Below are positions 34,611 to 46,000 of a DNA stretch of 64,000 nt, piece by piece. Where the stretch lies: NCBI GenBank assembly GCA_047967505.1, contig CM106540.1. One strand, written 5' to 3'. Numbering within the stretch: the first letter of the stretch is position 1; the number at the start of each line of letters is the position of its first letter. The notes below the pieces were generated by a model that was given only the letters and a program-made list of their open reading frames with translations, was not told the DNA's origin and ran no database searches. The position numbers and the translations under genes were made by a program. The stretch is from Dipteris shenzhenensis. Taxonomy: Eukaryota > Polypodiophyta > Polypodiopsida > Gleicheniales.

Positions 34611-37600
34611 CTGGGTAGCGAATGTTTTGAAAGCCCTCTTATTTGTTGGTTGTGGATTTTGTATTGAATAGTCTAATTGCATCATATTGAGGCTGAGCCG
34701 TGTTTTTCAAAATTATATGAAGGATTATATAGAATGATTAAGTTAATTCAAAGTTTGGATCCTTTGCATGGTTATAGGAACGAGGAATTGTGAGCACATG
34801 AAACCTCTTTGTAAGTAGAGTATCATTCACCTTTGGAGGATGTAGCCTTTGTTTTAGACCTAAAGGTAATGCAAGAGTGGGAGAGAATATGGCGATGACT
34901 TGTTGTTGCAGAGACATATCATGGAAGGGAAGTGTGAGAAGGTCTCTCATATCATAGGTAAAGAAAAGGGTTGTTTGGTTTACAAGATGCATAGAATGAT
35001 AAGTTTAAGGTTTCCTTTGTTCATTGGTGAGAGGACAATGGGGGTAGATGCTCCATTTTTGTAGAGATTGGCCAATCACATACTCAGCCAAGGTTCTAGC
35101 TCTTAGCCTCTAGAGTGCCGCGTGAAGGAATTTTGAAAGGGTTAGAGAGGAAAATTCTTGGATTTCAAAAGGAAAATTGAGTCTTGATCTTGTATTTGTT
35201 AATGCAAACATGCATTTCCTTAACAAGCTTAGGCCAAAGTGCACTCATGAACCATATGTTGGATTTTGACTTGACAAGCATGATGACAATATGCAGCAAA
35301 AGATGTCTTCATCATGAGGATGAGGATGGCATCCAAGACCATGATGATGAGGATTAAGAGGAGGGGAGGCATTGCCTCCATCATTATGCCTTTTAATGTT
35401 ATTGAATTCTGGGGAAAAAATGATTTTTTGTTATCAAATGGATTCTTGACATTTTTCAGCTCAAATGATAGCTCTTAGTGGTCTTCCCAATTCTTATATC
35501 AAGTTGGCGTAGAAGTTCTATGCAACATTATGGGCTTTAATAGTTGTCTTTAAGAGACCCAAAACCAATATGAGTTTATAAATCTCATATTTTTTCAAGC
35601 TACCCCAAATGGCATGCTAGTTATAACTTGATAGAATTTTGCTATAAAGCTCATGATTTTCAAAGATATATCATCTAGGATTCCTCTCCTTGAACACTCC
35701 TTGACTCCACTAAAATGATTGAAGAGACCAATAATCAAACTGTAGCAAAGGTTGGAACAAAATGTCTCCCAACTCTATGTGGAGCCTCATACCTTAATCC
35801 AAAGTACATAGACAGACCAAATGTGTGAAGCACTTGCGTGATTACAACCCTTGCAAAACTCGCATTCTATGAGGTTTTGTCAATATCACAATTTCCTTGG
35901 CTATATCCTTTTCACTATTAACATTAAAAACGTGATGCTTTGATAAATGACATCTAGAAGACACATATTTTAGCATTATGTTCGTCATTAAGATTTTTTT
36001 ATGCTATTCAAAGTGGCTATGTCAAAAATTTAATGGGACCCTCGACAAAATCGTACATGGGCTAAATACTATGGAGATACAACCTTTCTCATGCTTTTCA
36101 ATTGGATTGATATCCTATATATGTTAGCAACAGGCTCAACACAGCTCATTAGATATATAAACCATCAACATATCACAATCAAACAATTTTTGCATCAACC
36201 TCGTCACTCTCTCATCAAGATATTATATGGGTGAGAAACCAAGGACCTATAGCATAAATAGCCTAGAGTTGCTATGCAGGAAAGAGCAGGCACATATTAT
36301 TCGTCATGAACTGAGATAAACCTCATTTTATCAAGATCAAAAAAATGCAATCATCACAAATAGGGTGCACCACCTTCATCAATCATAAGAAATATCTATG
36401 CAAAATAGATATTAAAGTCTTGCAATGAATCTCCATCATGATTTGTAGTTCCTTCAACACTATACATGTGGCCTACCCAAATCTTTCTAAAGAGGAATGA
36501 CACATAGATGAAGATATTTTTAATTCCATTACGCTAAATGACAATGAGGCAAATGATTACAATGATACAAGCTTTAAAATAGTTAAAGATAGAATAGCAA
36601 AAAATGGTAAGAGGCTAGCACTTACTTACGCAATAAACTTGAGAAAAGTACAAAGTAGCAAGCTCCTTCCACCACCAGTATACAAGCTTCCCAATTTTCC
36701 ATACCATGCCTTTTGACATTCCATGCACACATGCACCCATAAATCCACTAAAAGTGTAGGTAGGAGTCTTTTTAGGCATGCTCAAATCTATCAAGTATGG
36801 ATTTCCAAATATTCTCAAACAAGAGCAACCCATGGGCAAAGAAGTGGCTACATAAGAGTGTAATGAAGACATCCTCGTAACCATGGCCAACGAAGCGGCT
36901 ACATAAGAGAGTTATGAAGAAATCCTCATAGGTTATAAGGACTAGGAATAGAATGCCCATGTTCTCATTTAACCAGACAATCGTCATAAGGGCTATAGTC
37001 CATAAGAATTCTCAAATTTGTCACAACCCTCACTAGGTATTGGAATAATCATGTCTTGGAAGTCCAGACCCTCATGAAGTTATTGAAGAGAGATTGAAAG
37101 GCTAGAAAAGAAAGCAACCTTGGAAAACTCTAATGGAGCTAAACAGCTTGACCTTGGACTAGACACCATCATCAAAGAAGATATGGACCTACGTGGTGCA
37201 AAAAATAGCATGATGATGCGAAGGGGTATTGATAGTGGACAGATAGATAACAATCAGTAGAATATTAGGATAGTTTGAAAACTTGGGCCTTCTGATGTGA
37301 TAATTTTTATGCAATTAAAATTATGCAATTAAAAATACCTAGCAAGCATAAGTTATTGCAAGCATGCTAATGAATTTGAGATCTCAATTATAAGTTTGAT
37401 TTTCTCCCCTTATGGCAAACCTTGGAAATAGTTTTACACTTTCGACACCTAATAGTGCAATAACCCACGCAATCTATGATAGAGGCACTAAGAAATATAA
37501 AAGCATACAAAATTTGATCCTCATTTGAAGATAACAATGTTGGCTTCAACATCCAAACACAATCCAAATCAAAAGATCTAATATTGAATAATTTCAAAGT

Positions 37601-37917
37601 TTCAAGTATTTTGCATTTATATATCTAATATGCACAACAATTTACAAAATTTCATGAGAGCTATTTATTATGAGGTGTATGCCAATGACAAATAAAAGTA
37701 CAAGGACTTGTCAAATAATTTAACAACTCACACTACTTGAAGTCAAAGAAATTCTTATCTACAATTCAATCAAATTTTTTATATAACAAATTAGAAGAGT
37801 GAACTAGAGTCAACCACATGCCTTGCACTAAATACATAATCATGACTATAAATCATAGCTCATGAGGTGCATTGAATTGAGATATGTTTGCAAAGGGCCC
37901 GTGTTTTATCTTAGTAG
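34611..37917. other. Unassigned DNA, no gene supported
   Basis: About 3.3 kb of moderately AT-rich sequence. Short frames (such as 36,615-36,890 and 36,772-36,987 on the minus strand) lack recognisable motifs and are interrupted. I see no LTR, terminal repeat or RNA gene. One local 51-bp duplication lies at 36,829-36,928. Confidence 0.45.
36829..36928. repeat. 51-bp tandem duplication
   Basis: CCATGGGCAAAGAAGTGGCT at 36829 and CCATGGCCAACGAAGCGGCT at 36880 begin two adjacent copies that both continue ACATAAGAG and end ATGAAGAMATCCTC. Similarity is about 85% by eye. Confidence 0.8.
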
Positions 37918-38337
37918 CTAGGGAGCTAGCTTCTGAAATAGAATTTGCATGCCATATTGAGGTTGTAAGCTCAAGACAGTGATAGGGGCATGTACATAGG
38001 TAGGGGAAATATAAAATATAAACTGCTAGAGAATGATGGTGAGAACCAATTTAGCCTCCAAGAGAGCGAAGTTTTGGCCAACGCAAGTGTGAGGGCCCAT
38101 ACCAAATGGCATAAAAGCATTGGAATTTTTTGTTGCTTTGGCAATGCCATCAACAAAACGTTGTGGATCAAAGCCCCAATATTTAGGATCGTGATGGAAG
38201 GCAAGGATGGGCACTATGGCCATCGATCCTTGTGGTATCACCAAATCATTACCCTATCTCATCTTAGTGAGCGCCTCCCTCCTTAGCATTGTTGGTGCAG
38301 GATAGAGTCTCAATGCTTCATAGAGTATCATCCCAAC
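37918..38337 (-). pseudogene. Cytochrome P450 terminal exon fragment, CYP72-clan-like
   Basis: P450s are haem mono-oxygenases of the endoplasmic reticulum. On the minus strand one frame holds the K-helix ExxR (LYEALRLYPA), then GSMAIVPILAFHHDPKYWG, PQRFVDGIAKATKN, the haem-binding loop FMPFGMGPHTCVGQNFA (Cys ligand present, FxxGxxxCxG intact) and a C-terminus YVHAPITVLSLQPQYG ending in TAG at 37,918. The wording matches the CYP72 clan (such as CYP72, CYP709, CYP714, CYP734). An AG acceptor precedes the exon at 38,338-38,339. Two in-frame TAG codons (38,254-38,256 and 38,026-38,028) occur where Gln fits. Upstream exons are not found before the AT-rich tract, so this is a truncated pseudogene. 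Confidence 0.88.
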
Positions 38338-38339
38338 CT

Positions 38340-38639
38340 ATAGCAACCAAATACAAGGCAACAAACTCCGTGTGAGTATTCATTGGCTTTTACAAAGCTC
38401 AAGGGATGTAGAAATCCTATTTATTGTGTGCATTCAAGGGGTTAGTTAAAGATGTCTCATGCAAAACTTTTCTCCCAATAAAGCCACTCCTCTTTAATTA
38501 TGAACTAATCGATTTTTGACTAAAGTTATTTTTTAACAAGGTGAAAATTTCACTAAGCATGTCAAAGCCCATGAGTTTTCTGCAAAGCAATCAAAAACAA
38601 AAAATGAGACATAATGATTTTCAAACTCAAAATATTAAA
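38340..38639. other. Unassigned sequence upstream of the P450 fragment
   Basis: Should hold the preceding intron and exons of the P450, but none of the expected motifs (I-helix AGxDTT, PERF-preceding exons) is visible in any frame on the minus strand. Confidence 0.4.
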
Positions 38640-39238
38640 AATAATTGCTAGTAAAAATTAAAAATTAATTAAAATTTTAAAAGTTCAAATATATTTTTTT
38701 AAATATATTTTATTGAAATTTCTAAAGTTCAAATATATTTTTATATTTCTAAATATTATTTTTTTATTTAATATTTTTTACATAGATAATTTAATTCAAA
38801 ATATTTTATAAACATAGATAAGAAAAATTAATTTAAAATTTCTAAAATTTTATTTGATTTTTTTAAAATTTTATTTTATTTATTTAAATTGATTTCTATA
38901 TTTTTAAGTTTTTTTAAGTTTTTTTAATATTTTATTTATTTATTTATTTTTATTTTTTATTTTTTTTAATTTAATAAAATATAATTTATTTTATTTTATT
39001 TTTTAATTAATTTAATTTATTTTTTATTTATTTTATTTATTCAAATTTTATTTTACTTTACCATTTTTTTTTAATTTTATTCATTTATTTAATTTTATTT
39101 TTTAATTTTTTATTTAAATTAAATTAAATTTATTTTATTTTTATTTTTTTAAATTTATTTAATTTATCTTATTTTATTTTATTTTATTTTATTTTATTTT
39201 ATTTATCTTATTATTTTATTATTTTATTTTTTATTTTT
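38640..39238. repeat. Extremely AT-rich low-complexity tract
   Basis: Nearly all A and T, with runs of TTTTATTTTATTTTA and AATTTATTT. It separates the P450 remnant from the palindromic block at 39.24 kb. No coding potential. Confidence 0.9.
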
Positions 39239-39239
39239 A

Positions 39240-39478
39240 AGGGCCCAAAGGTCTCCCTTAAGGGAGGGTTAATCCCCTCCCCTAAGGCCCCAAGGGCCTT
39301 GATGTTTTTTCTCATCCTTTTTTTTGTGTGGAGGCCCAAAGGGCCCCCTTAAGGGAGGGTTAATCCCCTCTCCTAAGGCCCCAAGGGCCTCCTATTGCGC
39401 ACGTAACAGGAGGCCCCACTTAGGGGAGGGGATTAACCCCCCCTAACCTGTTGCGCACGCAACAGGTTAGGGGGGTTA
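39240..39478. repeat. GC-rich inverted and direct repeats
   Basis: A segment with CCCTTAAGGGAGGGTTAATC, CCCTCCCCTAAGGCC and CCAAGGGCCT occurs at about 39,240-39,300 and again at about 39,331-39,391, and each is largely self-complementary. It is followed by AACAGGAGGCCCCACTTAGG, GGGGATTAACCCCCCCTAAC and the perfect palindrome CCTGTTGCGCACGCAACAGG near 39,448, whose flanks (TTAACCCCCC/GGGGGGTTAA) extend the dyad. Confidence 0.85.
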
Positions 39479-40240
39479 ATCCCCCCTCCTCCCTCCTCTC
39501 CTCCCCGCCTCCCCCCTCCCGCTTTCCCGCCTCCGTCCCCCCCTCCCCGCCTCCCCCCTCTCGCCTCCCTACCTTCGCCTCCCCCCTCGCGTCCCTGCCT
39601 TCGCCTCCCCCCTCCCGCTTCTTGCCTCCTTGCCTTGGCCTCCCCCCTCCTGCCTCCCACCTTCATCCTATCCTCCGCCTCCTGGCCTTCACCTCTCCCA
39701 CCTCCATCCCCTCCTCCCGCCTCCCGCCTCCCACCTTCGTCCTCTCCTCCGCCTCCCCACCTTCACCTCTCCCACCTCCGTCCCCTCCTCTGTCCCTGCC
39801 TCCCCGCTCCCAAAAAAAAAAAAGCCCCTCCGTCTCTTCGCTCCTCACCCTCCCCGCTTCCCAAAAAAAAAAGGACCGAAGGGTAAGGGGAGGGAGGGAG
39901 AGGATTCGCAATCGAAGGGGGCAAGTAGGAGAAGAAGAGGGGAGGAGAGGGGAAGGAAGAGAGAGGGGAGGGGAAGGAAGGGGAAGGGGGAAGCGAGAGA
40001 AGAAGAGGGGAGGGGGAAGCAAGAGGAGAGGGGAAGGGAGAGGAGGGAGGAAGGGAGGAGAGGGGAAGGGAGGGAGAGGGGAGGGGAAGGGAGGGGAAGG
40101 GGGAAGCGGGAGGAGGGAGGGGAGGGAGGAATGGAGGAGAGGGAAAGGAAGGGAAATGAGAAAGCGAGAGGAGGAAGGATGGGAAGCGGGAGGAGAGGGA
40201 AAGGGAGGGGAGGGAGGGAGGGAGTACCTGGGTGGGGAGG
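39479..40240. repeat. Polypyrimidine tract followed by polypurine tract
   Basis: From 39,479 to about 39,870 the plus strand is CCTCCCGCCTCC-like with two A-runs (39,811-39,823 and 39,865-39,875). From about 39,885 to 40,240 it is GGGGAAGGGAGG-like. The two halves are approximate reverse complements, so the region can fold back. A short TATA-like CACTATAAGTAGAGC follows at 40,377. Long Pro/Arg/Gly-rich frames are composition artefacts. Confidence 0.82.
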
Positions 40241-40554
40241 TGGTGGAGGAGCTCGAGAAAAGTTGTGAGAGAGAATGAGGAGAAGTAGAGTTTTATAGGA
40301 AATGGAAAGCTTTTAGGTCAAGTCAGCTTTTTTTAGTTTTTTAGGTTTTTTTAGTTCTTTTAGATTCACTATAAGTAGAGCGTTCTTAATTCTCTCTTTC
40401 ATTCAAAGTTCATTCTTTCACACTCCATGCTTCTCTCCTCTCATCAACCTGTTGCAGGATTCTCCAAATTTTCAAAATGTTGTAAGAGGTGAGTTCATTT
40501 CCAACCTATTGCGTATGCAAGAACTTCTAAGAATCAAGTTTTTGTAAATTTGAT

Positions 40555-41160
40555 TTTTTTTTCCAAATCCGATTCTTTTCTCAAAAATCTGTTGCATACG
40601 CAACAACTTCAAAAAACCATCTTTTGCATTAAATCTCTTTTTCCACAAATTTCCCTCTTTACCTCAAACTCTCACAACCTATCGTCACAAATTTCTCTCA
40701 AACTCAAACTCTCCCAGCCTATTGCAAATTAGAAAACAATCTATTACAAATTTCTCCCTCAACCTCAAAACCACTCAAACCTCCCTACCTATTGCATACG
40801 CAACAACTTAAAAACAAAAATTAACCATAAATCTCTTCAAAAACTCTTTCACGATACTATTAATGTACGCAACAACTTCAAAAAATCATCTTTTGCATTA
40901 AATCTTTTTTTTCACAAATTTCTATCTTTACCTCAAACTCTCACAACCTATTGTCACAAAATTCTCTCAAACTCAAACTCTCCCAACCTATTGGCCATGC
41001 AACAATTTTTCAAAAAAAATAAATTAGAAAACAATCTATTACAAATTTCTCTCTCAACCTTAAAACCACTCAAACCTCCCTACCTATTGTGTATGCAACA
41101 ACTTCAAAACAAAATTTAACCATAAATCTCTCCAAAAACTCTTCTTACGACACTTTATTA
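40555..41160. repeat. Tandem duplication of about 280-300 bp
   Basis: CGCAACAACTTCAAAAAACC and ATCTTTTGCATTAAATCT at about 40,589 recur at about 40,867. Both copies continue through CTTTACCTCAAACTCTCAC, CTCCCTCAACCTCAAAACC or a close variant, and AACCATAAATCTCT to a variable end. Copies of GCATACGCAACAA mark the junctions. Confidence 0.85.
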
Positions 41161-42119
41161 ATATGAGAAATCCATTTATAATATTTTTACTCCATAATAT
41201 AATAATTTTTTATTAACTAATATTAAAATATAATTTTGCTAAAAATATATATTATTAATCTATAAATTAATATAAATATTATATAATTATTATATAAATA
41301 CATTAATTAAAAAAATATAACAATGAAAATATTTTTGAAATGGAGGTCTTTTAGCATATGTACTCTATATAATACTTATTCTTCAAACAATGAAGAATTA
41401 CTGAATGTATTTGTCAGGTAGTTTTTAATATGAAAAATCTCTACAATATTCTTCCTACTATTAACTAGATATTAAATTTTAGTTTTAATAAAATTTTAAA
41501 AAGTAGTCAATCAAAGAATTGAATTGATTTAAAAAATAAGAAAATATTAAATTTTACACACGTGCTTTTAGCATGTATGCTTTTCTTCCATATGTATAAT
41601 ACTTGTTAGTCGAAGAATGAAGAATTAGATAATGCATTTGTAAGGTAGATATTTAAAACCATAGAATCTGGAAGAGGTTTAGCATACTTGCTTATCTTTG
41701 TTACAGTAAGTAATACTTTGCAAAAGCCTTAAAATTTGTTTAAGGCTTTACACAAAATTACAGTATCATTGAATCCATATCATTTTTCTACTTTAGTGAC
41801 CACCAGATATCCATGGTATGAATCCATGATATGGAATACATATTTCTTCTGAATATTTCTTATTAGATACTTCTTCATTTCTTCTGATACACCATGTAGC
41901 ATGAATGTAAGAAAATATGAATCAGTGTTCTTTTAGCCTATGTGCTTATCCCTAATCAGTAGGATACTTTGACTAAGTAGACTTATAATTACTTAAAGTA
42001 AAGCCTTTGCAAAGGATCGTACCTAGTATTGGATATAAACAAAACACTTTGGAAAACATACAATATATGGTCTATATATATCTAAACTAAATACTTTAGA
42101 ATGCATATTTTATATAGTC
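41161..42119. other. AT-rich DNA, nothing recognised
   Basis: Contains two loosely similar passages around 41,340-41,420 and 41,560-41,650 (TTTTAGCATATGT..., AATGAAGAATTA, GTATTTGTCAGGTAG and variants), suggesting an old duplication. No coding frame or structural RNA is recognisable. Confidence 0.4.
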
Positions 42120-42545
42120 TATATATCTTAAATCTTACACCCTAAATCTTAAATCCTAAAGTTTCCTAAATGTTAGGTTATACAATCTAAGCTCTTAAAC
42201 TTTTAATCCCTAAACCCTAAACCTTAAACCCTAACCCCTATAGCTTAAATTCTTAAACCTAATTTTCAGATCCTAAACCCTAGATTCTAGACTCTAAGCT
42301 CATGACCTTATATACTAAACCCTAAACCCTAAACCTTAAAACAATAATCATAAACCCTAAACGCTAAATGCAAAATTTTAAATCCTTAACCCTAAACCCT
42401 AAACCCTAGATCTTAAACCCTAAACCCTAAATCCTAAACCCTAAATCCTAAAACCATAATCATAAACCCAAAACCCTAAATACTAAATCTTAAATTGTAA
42501 GCCCTAAATCCTTAACCCTAGATACTAAACCCTAAATCCTAACCC
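42120..42545. repeat. Degenerate interstitial telomere-like repeats, CCCTAAA strand
   Basis: Many copies of CCCTAAA and near variants (CCTTAAA, TCCTAAA, CCATAAT) in one orientation, with stretches such as TAAACCCTAAACCCTAAACC. The plant telomere unit is TTTAGGG, the complement. Divergence shows that this is internal, not a chromosome end. Confidence 0.88.
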
Positions 42546-42975
42546 TAAAATACAACCAAAATTTAATGATTTTTTTCAATTTGTGCAATAGGTTTGATGT
42601 ATCCCCCAACCTGTTGCAAGAGGAATAGGTTAATGGTGCACCCAACCTGGTGCAAAAATCAAGAAATTTTCTCGATTTGTGCAATAAGTTGGATATATCC
42701 CCCAACCTATTGCTTGAGCAACAGGTTGGGGGATATATCCAACCTGTTGCATCAAGCAACAGGTTGGGGGATATATCCAACCTGTTGCATAAATCCAAAA
42801 ATTTCTTGACTTGTGGAACAGGTTGGATATATCCCCCAACCTGTTGCTCAAGCAACATGTTTTTGATTTGTGCAACAGGTTGGATATATCCCCCAACCTG
42901 TTGCGCAATAGGTTGGGGGATATATCCAACCTGTTGCACAAATCAAAAAATTTCATTAAATTTTGGTTGTATTTT
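42546..42975. repeat. Foldback element with nested palindromes
   Basis: Outer arms 42,546 to about 42,616 and about 42,903 to 42,975 are inverted copies; AAAATACAACCAAAATTTAA on the left pairs with TTAAATTTTGGTTGTATTTT on the right. Between them five or more blocks of CCCCCAACCTGTTGC and GCAACAGGTTGGGGG alternate around GGATATATCC, itself a palindrome. The element can form a large cruciform or hairpin. Confidence 0.9.
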
Positions 42976-43072
42976 AGGATTAGGGTTTAGGGTTTAGGGT
43001 TTAGGATTTAGGATTTAGGGTTTAGGATTTAGAGTTTTGGGTTTAGGGTTTAGGATTTAGTATTTAGGGTTT
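42976..43072. repeat. Interstitial telomere-like repeats, TTTAGGG strand
   Basis: AGGGTTTAGGGTTTAGGGTT and degenerate variants (TTTAGGA, TTTAGTA). Orientation is opposite to the left array, so the foldback is bracketed by inverted telomere-like repeats. Confidence 0.9.
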
Positions 43073-43091
43073 AGAATATTATCAGAAGAAA

Positions 43092-46000
43092 ATGACTATA
43101 ACACAAATGGCATCCAAATTGATAAGAAGCTATAGTAGTGATCAAGAGTATCATAGTGGCATGCTCACAGGTACTGAGGACATTATAGTAACAGATGTTA
43201 ATGCAGAAAAGGTTTCTTGTATTGCAAGCGACTCAAATATACTCACTGGTATAGAAGACTTGTCTTGTGTTGCAAGTGACTCGAACAGGCTGACTGGTAT
43301 AGAAGACTTGTCCTGTGTTGCAAGTGACTCGAACAGGCTCACTGATATAGAAGACTTGTCCTATGTTGCAAGTGACTCAAACATGCTTACTGATATAGAA
43401 GACTTGTCTTGTGTTGAGAATACTAAGATGGGACCACAAAGAAAAATGCACTCAAAGATCGATGGGATAAGTGATGCAATAACAGGAATTGATGATATTA
43501 GTGACAATGATCATGATGTTACCACTCGAATGTAGGGCAAAGGGGAAAGAGAATCTGAGACTTGTCATGTTGTTCGTAATATTGTTGCTAGCATGCCAGA
43601 GAATATAGATGGGAGAATCTTGAGTTACGAAGGAGAAAGAGTTCAACCACAAAATTCAAGAGGCATTGGCAACAAATTGACATCAATGAACATGTCTACC
43701 AGATTGCCATTTCCAAGATATTATAAGGCATCAAATAATTCTCAAGCCCACACAGCATTTGATTATAGAGATGAATATTCAAGGGATATGGATTCGAGGT
43801 TTGATGGCCTTACAACTAGAAAATGCAAGACGCTATTTACAAAAAGAAAGTATGTGAGTGTGAAGAGGCGAAGAATCATGGCATCAATTCCAAAACCAAA
43901 GAGACATGTAATGTTATCCGAGGAGAATATGGAAAGGATGCTTATGTGAGTTTGTTGCAAGAGACTTTGCATTAGAAAAGATGGGAAAGATGATTGTGCA
44001 GCCATATGCCTTGGTATTTGGAGTAAGACAGTGCCTAACTATCTTCTTCAAGAGTTTTCATGCTTTCTTCATCAAGGCACTGATCAAGATTTGAGCACAA
44101 GACACTATAAACCTAGATTGAAACCCATGGTTAATGGGAGACCCATTTGCAATCGAGGATATCAATGGTTAACTGGGCTATCACATGGCACATACTAAAC
44201 CATCTGGGTAGAGGTGAAAGAAAAAGTGGTTCATACAATTCATGAAAATACCTACAAGCTTAAATGCCATGGAAGCACTATAAATGCAACCGCAACATTA
44301 AAGCAATTTCTCGAAGACCATGCATTACCACAACCTCATCTTCAACAAACAATGCTAGATGGATGTGTCAAATGTCAACAACATCTTCCTTTGGGAATGA
44401 CAAAGAAGGTCATCCTAGAAACTATCAATAAAACTTTACAAGACAGAGATGAGAGCATGATTTCACGGTCAACCTTGTACAAAATTTGGTGTAGATATTT
44501 TTGCCATGTCAAGACACCATCAAAGCAAAGGATGTCAAAATGTAAGACTTGTGATGAACTAAAAAATGCCATTGAACATAGTAAGTGTGAGCAACAGTAA
44601 GGAAGATATATTAAATGACAATCAATCCATTTACGTCATGTGTAGGATGCTCGAAAGTTGTATGCTTCTTGGAGAGAGGAAGCTATTTCACATGTTGATA
44701 AGTCCATGCGCATCACCATTGATGGCATGACTAGAATACAACAACTTTTCCACAATATAGACGAATCCCACCGGCATTGGAGGGCAAACATGGACTAAAA
44801 ACACACTTGTATAGAGTATTAGTACATGGATACCGAATCTTTTGTGATGTATGGATTGATAGTTTGCATGACCATGATAGTAACCAGGTTGTTACATCAA
44901 TCATGAAAGCAATAAGAAAGGTTAGAGATGTTTGCAGATGTTTACCTAACACATTGCGAATACAAGCTGATATTGTTGGAGAGAGAACAAGAATAAATAT
45001 ATATTTGCTTTATGCTCTGTGCTAGTTGGTTTGAAAATATTTGAAGAAGTGGAAGTTGGCTTTTTTTCTTGTCGGCCATACACATGAAGACATAGATCAA
45101 ATCTTCAGTGTTATCTCTGGTGAGTTGAACTCAATGGATTTTTTGACAATAGAGGATATGCTATTTTGAATTGGGAAAAAAATTGGAGGGTCTCACAAGG
45201 AAGAATCAAAAGTGACTATAAAAGTGGCTATCTTAGAGAGGATGGTAGATTGGAGAGCATTCATAGAGCCACATTTACAAACAGGAGATGATGCTCTAAT
45301 AGGACACACAAATCCACACTACTTTCAGTTTCACATGCATAACAATATTCCAGTGATGCAATGAAAGCACTACGCAGTAGATGGAGATCATTTATGGAGT
45401 GAGTCATATGCCTTATTACAATGAAAAATTCCATTGGAGGAAACTAGATTTGTTCTTGCAAAAAACTAATCACTTGACATAGATGAAATGAAAGGCTTGA
45501 AAGCCTTCATTAAACATCTTCAAAGTATGATGCAGAAATATCCTGAGCAATCAACTAAGAATTTGGAGATAATTAAATCAACTAAAGCACTTATTCAATC
45601 TTTAGAAAGACAAGAAAACTTAATGAGCATTGAATATTGTGAATCCTTTTGGCCGGAACAAGCTAGGTCACCAAGTTTTCCTTTGGATATAAATATGTCA
45701 GTAGATATGGAGGAAGCAAAGGAATGCCTTTTACCTCGAAAATATTGTGGCAAGAAGGGAGACAAACCCTTACCACAGTTTATACCATCTAATGAGATTG
45801 AAGAGGGTCTATTTGTTACAGTTTTGGCATCTGATCCAGGTTCAAAGTTGGATGACCAAGGTGGCCCAATTTGGGTTGCAAAGGTTGCTAAGATAGAAAG
45901 GGATAACAAGGGAACTCCTATAACATTCACAGCTTTATGGTATGAACCAAAGCCATTCAAAAATCTACCGAGAAGATATACAATAAAACAACTCTATGAG

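Noticed and set aside
34738-34992. 84-codon minus-strand frame
   Set aside because: No motif, no splice context, and no second copy in the window.
36615-36987. Overlapping minus-strand frames upstream of the P450 fragment, considered as P450 exons
   Set aside because: They lie downstream of the P450 on that strand, lack P450 motifs and include a local tandem duplication.
38026-38286. Plus-strand 98-codon frame opposite the P450 exon
   Set aside because: It is the antisense shadow of a clear minus-strand P450 frame.
39433-40278. Gly/Arg/Pro-rich frames of up to 275 codons
   Set aside because: Composition artefact of the polypyrimidine/polypurine tracts.
42532-42997. Frames of 71-135 codons in the foldback
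   Set aside because: Translations of nested palindromes; they repeat the same peptide on both strands.
42120-43072. True chromosome end
   Set aside because: Repeats are degenerate, occur in both orientations and are followed by other sequence on each side.
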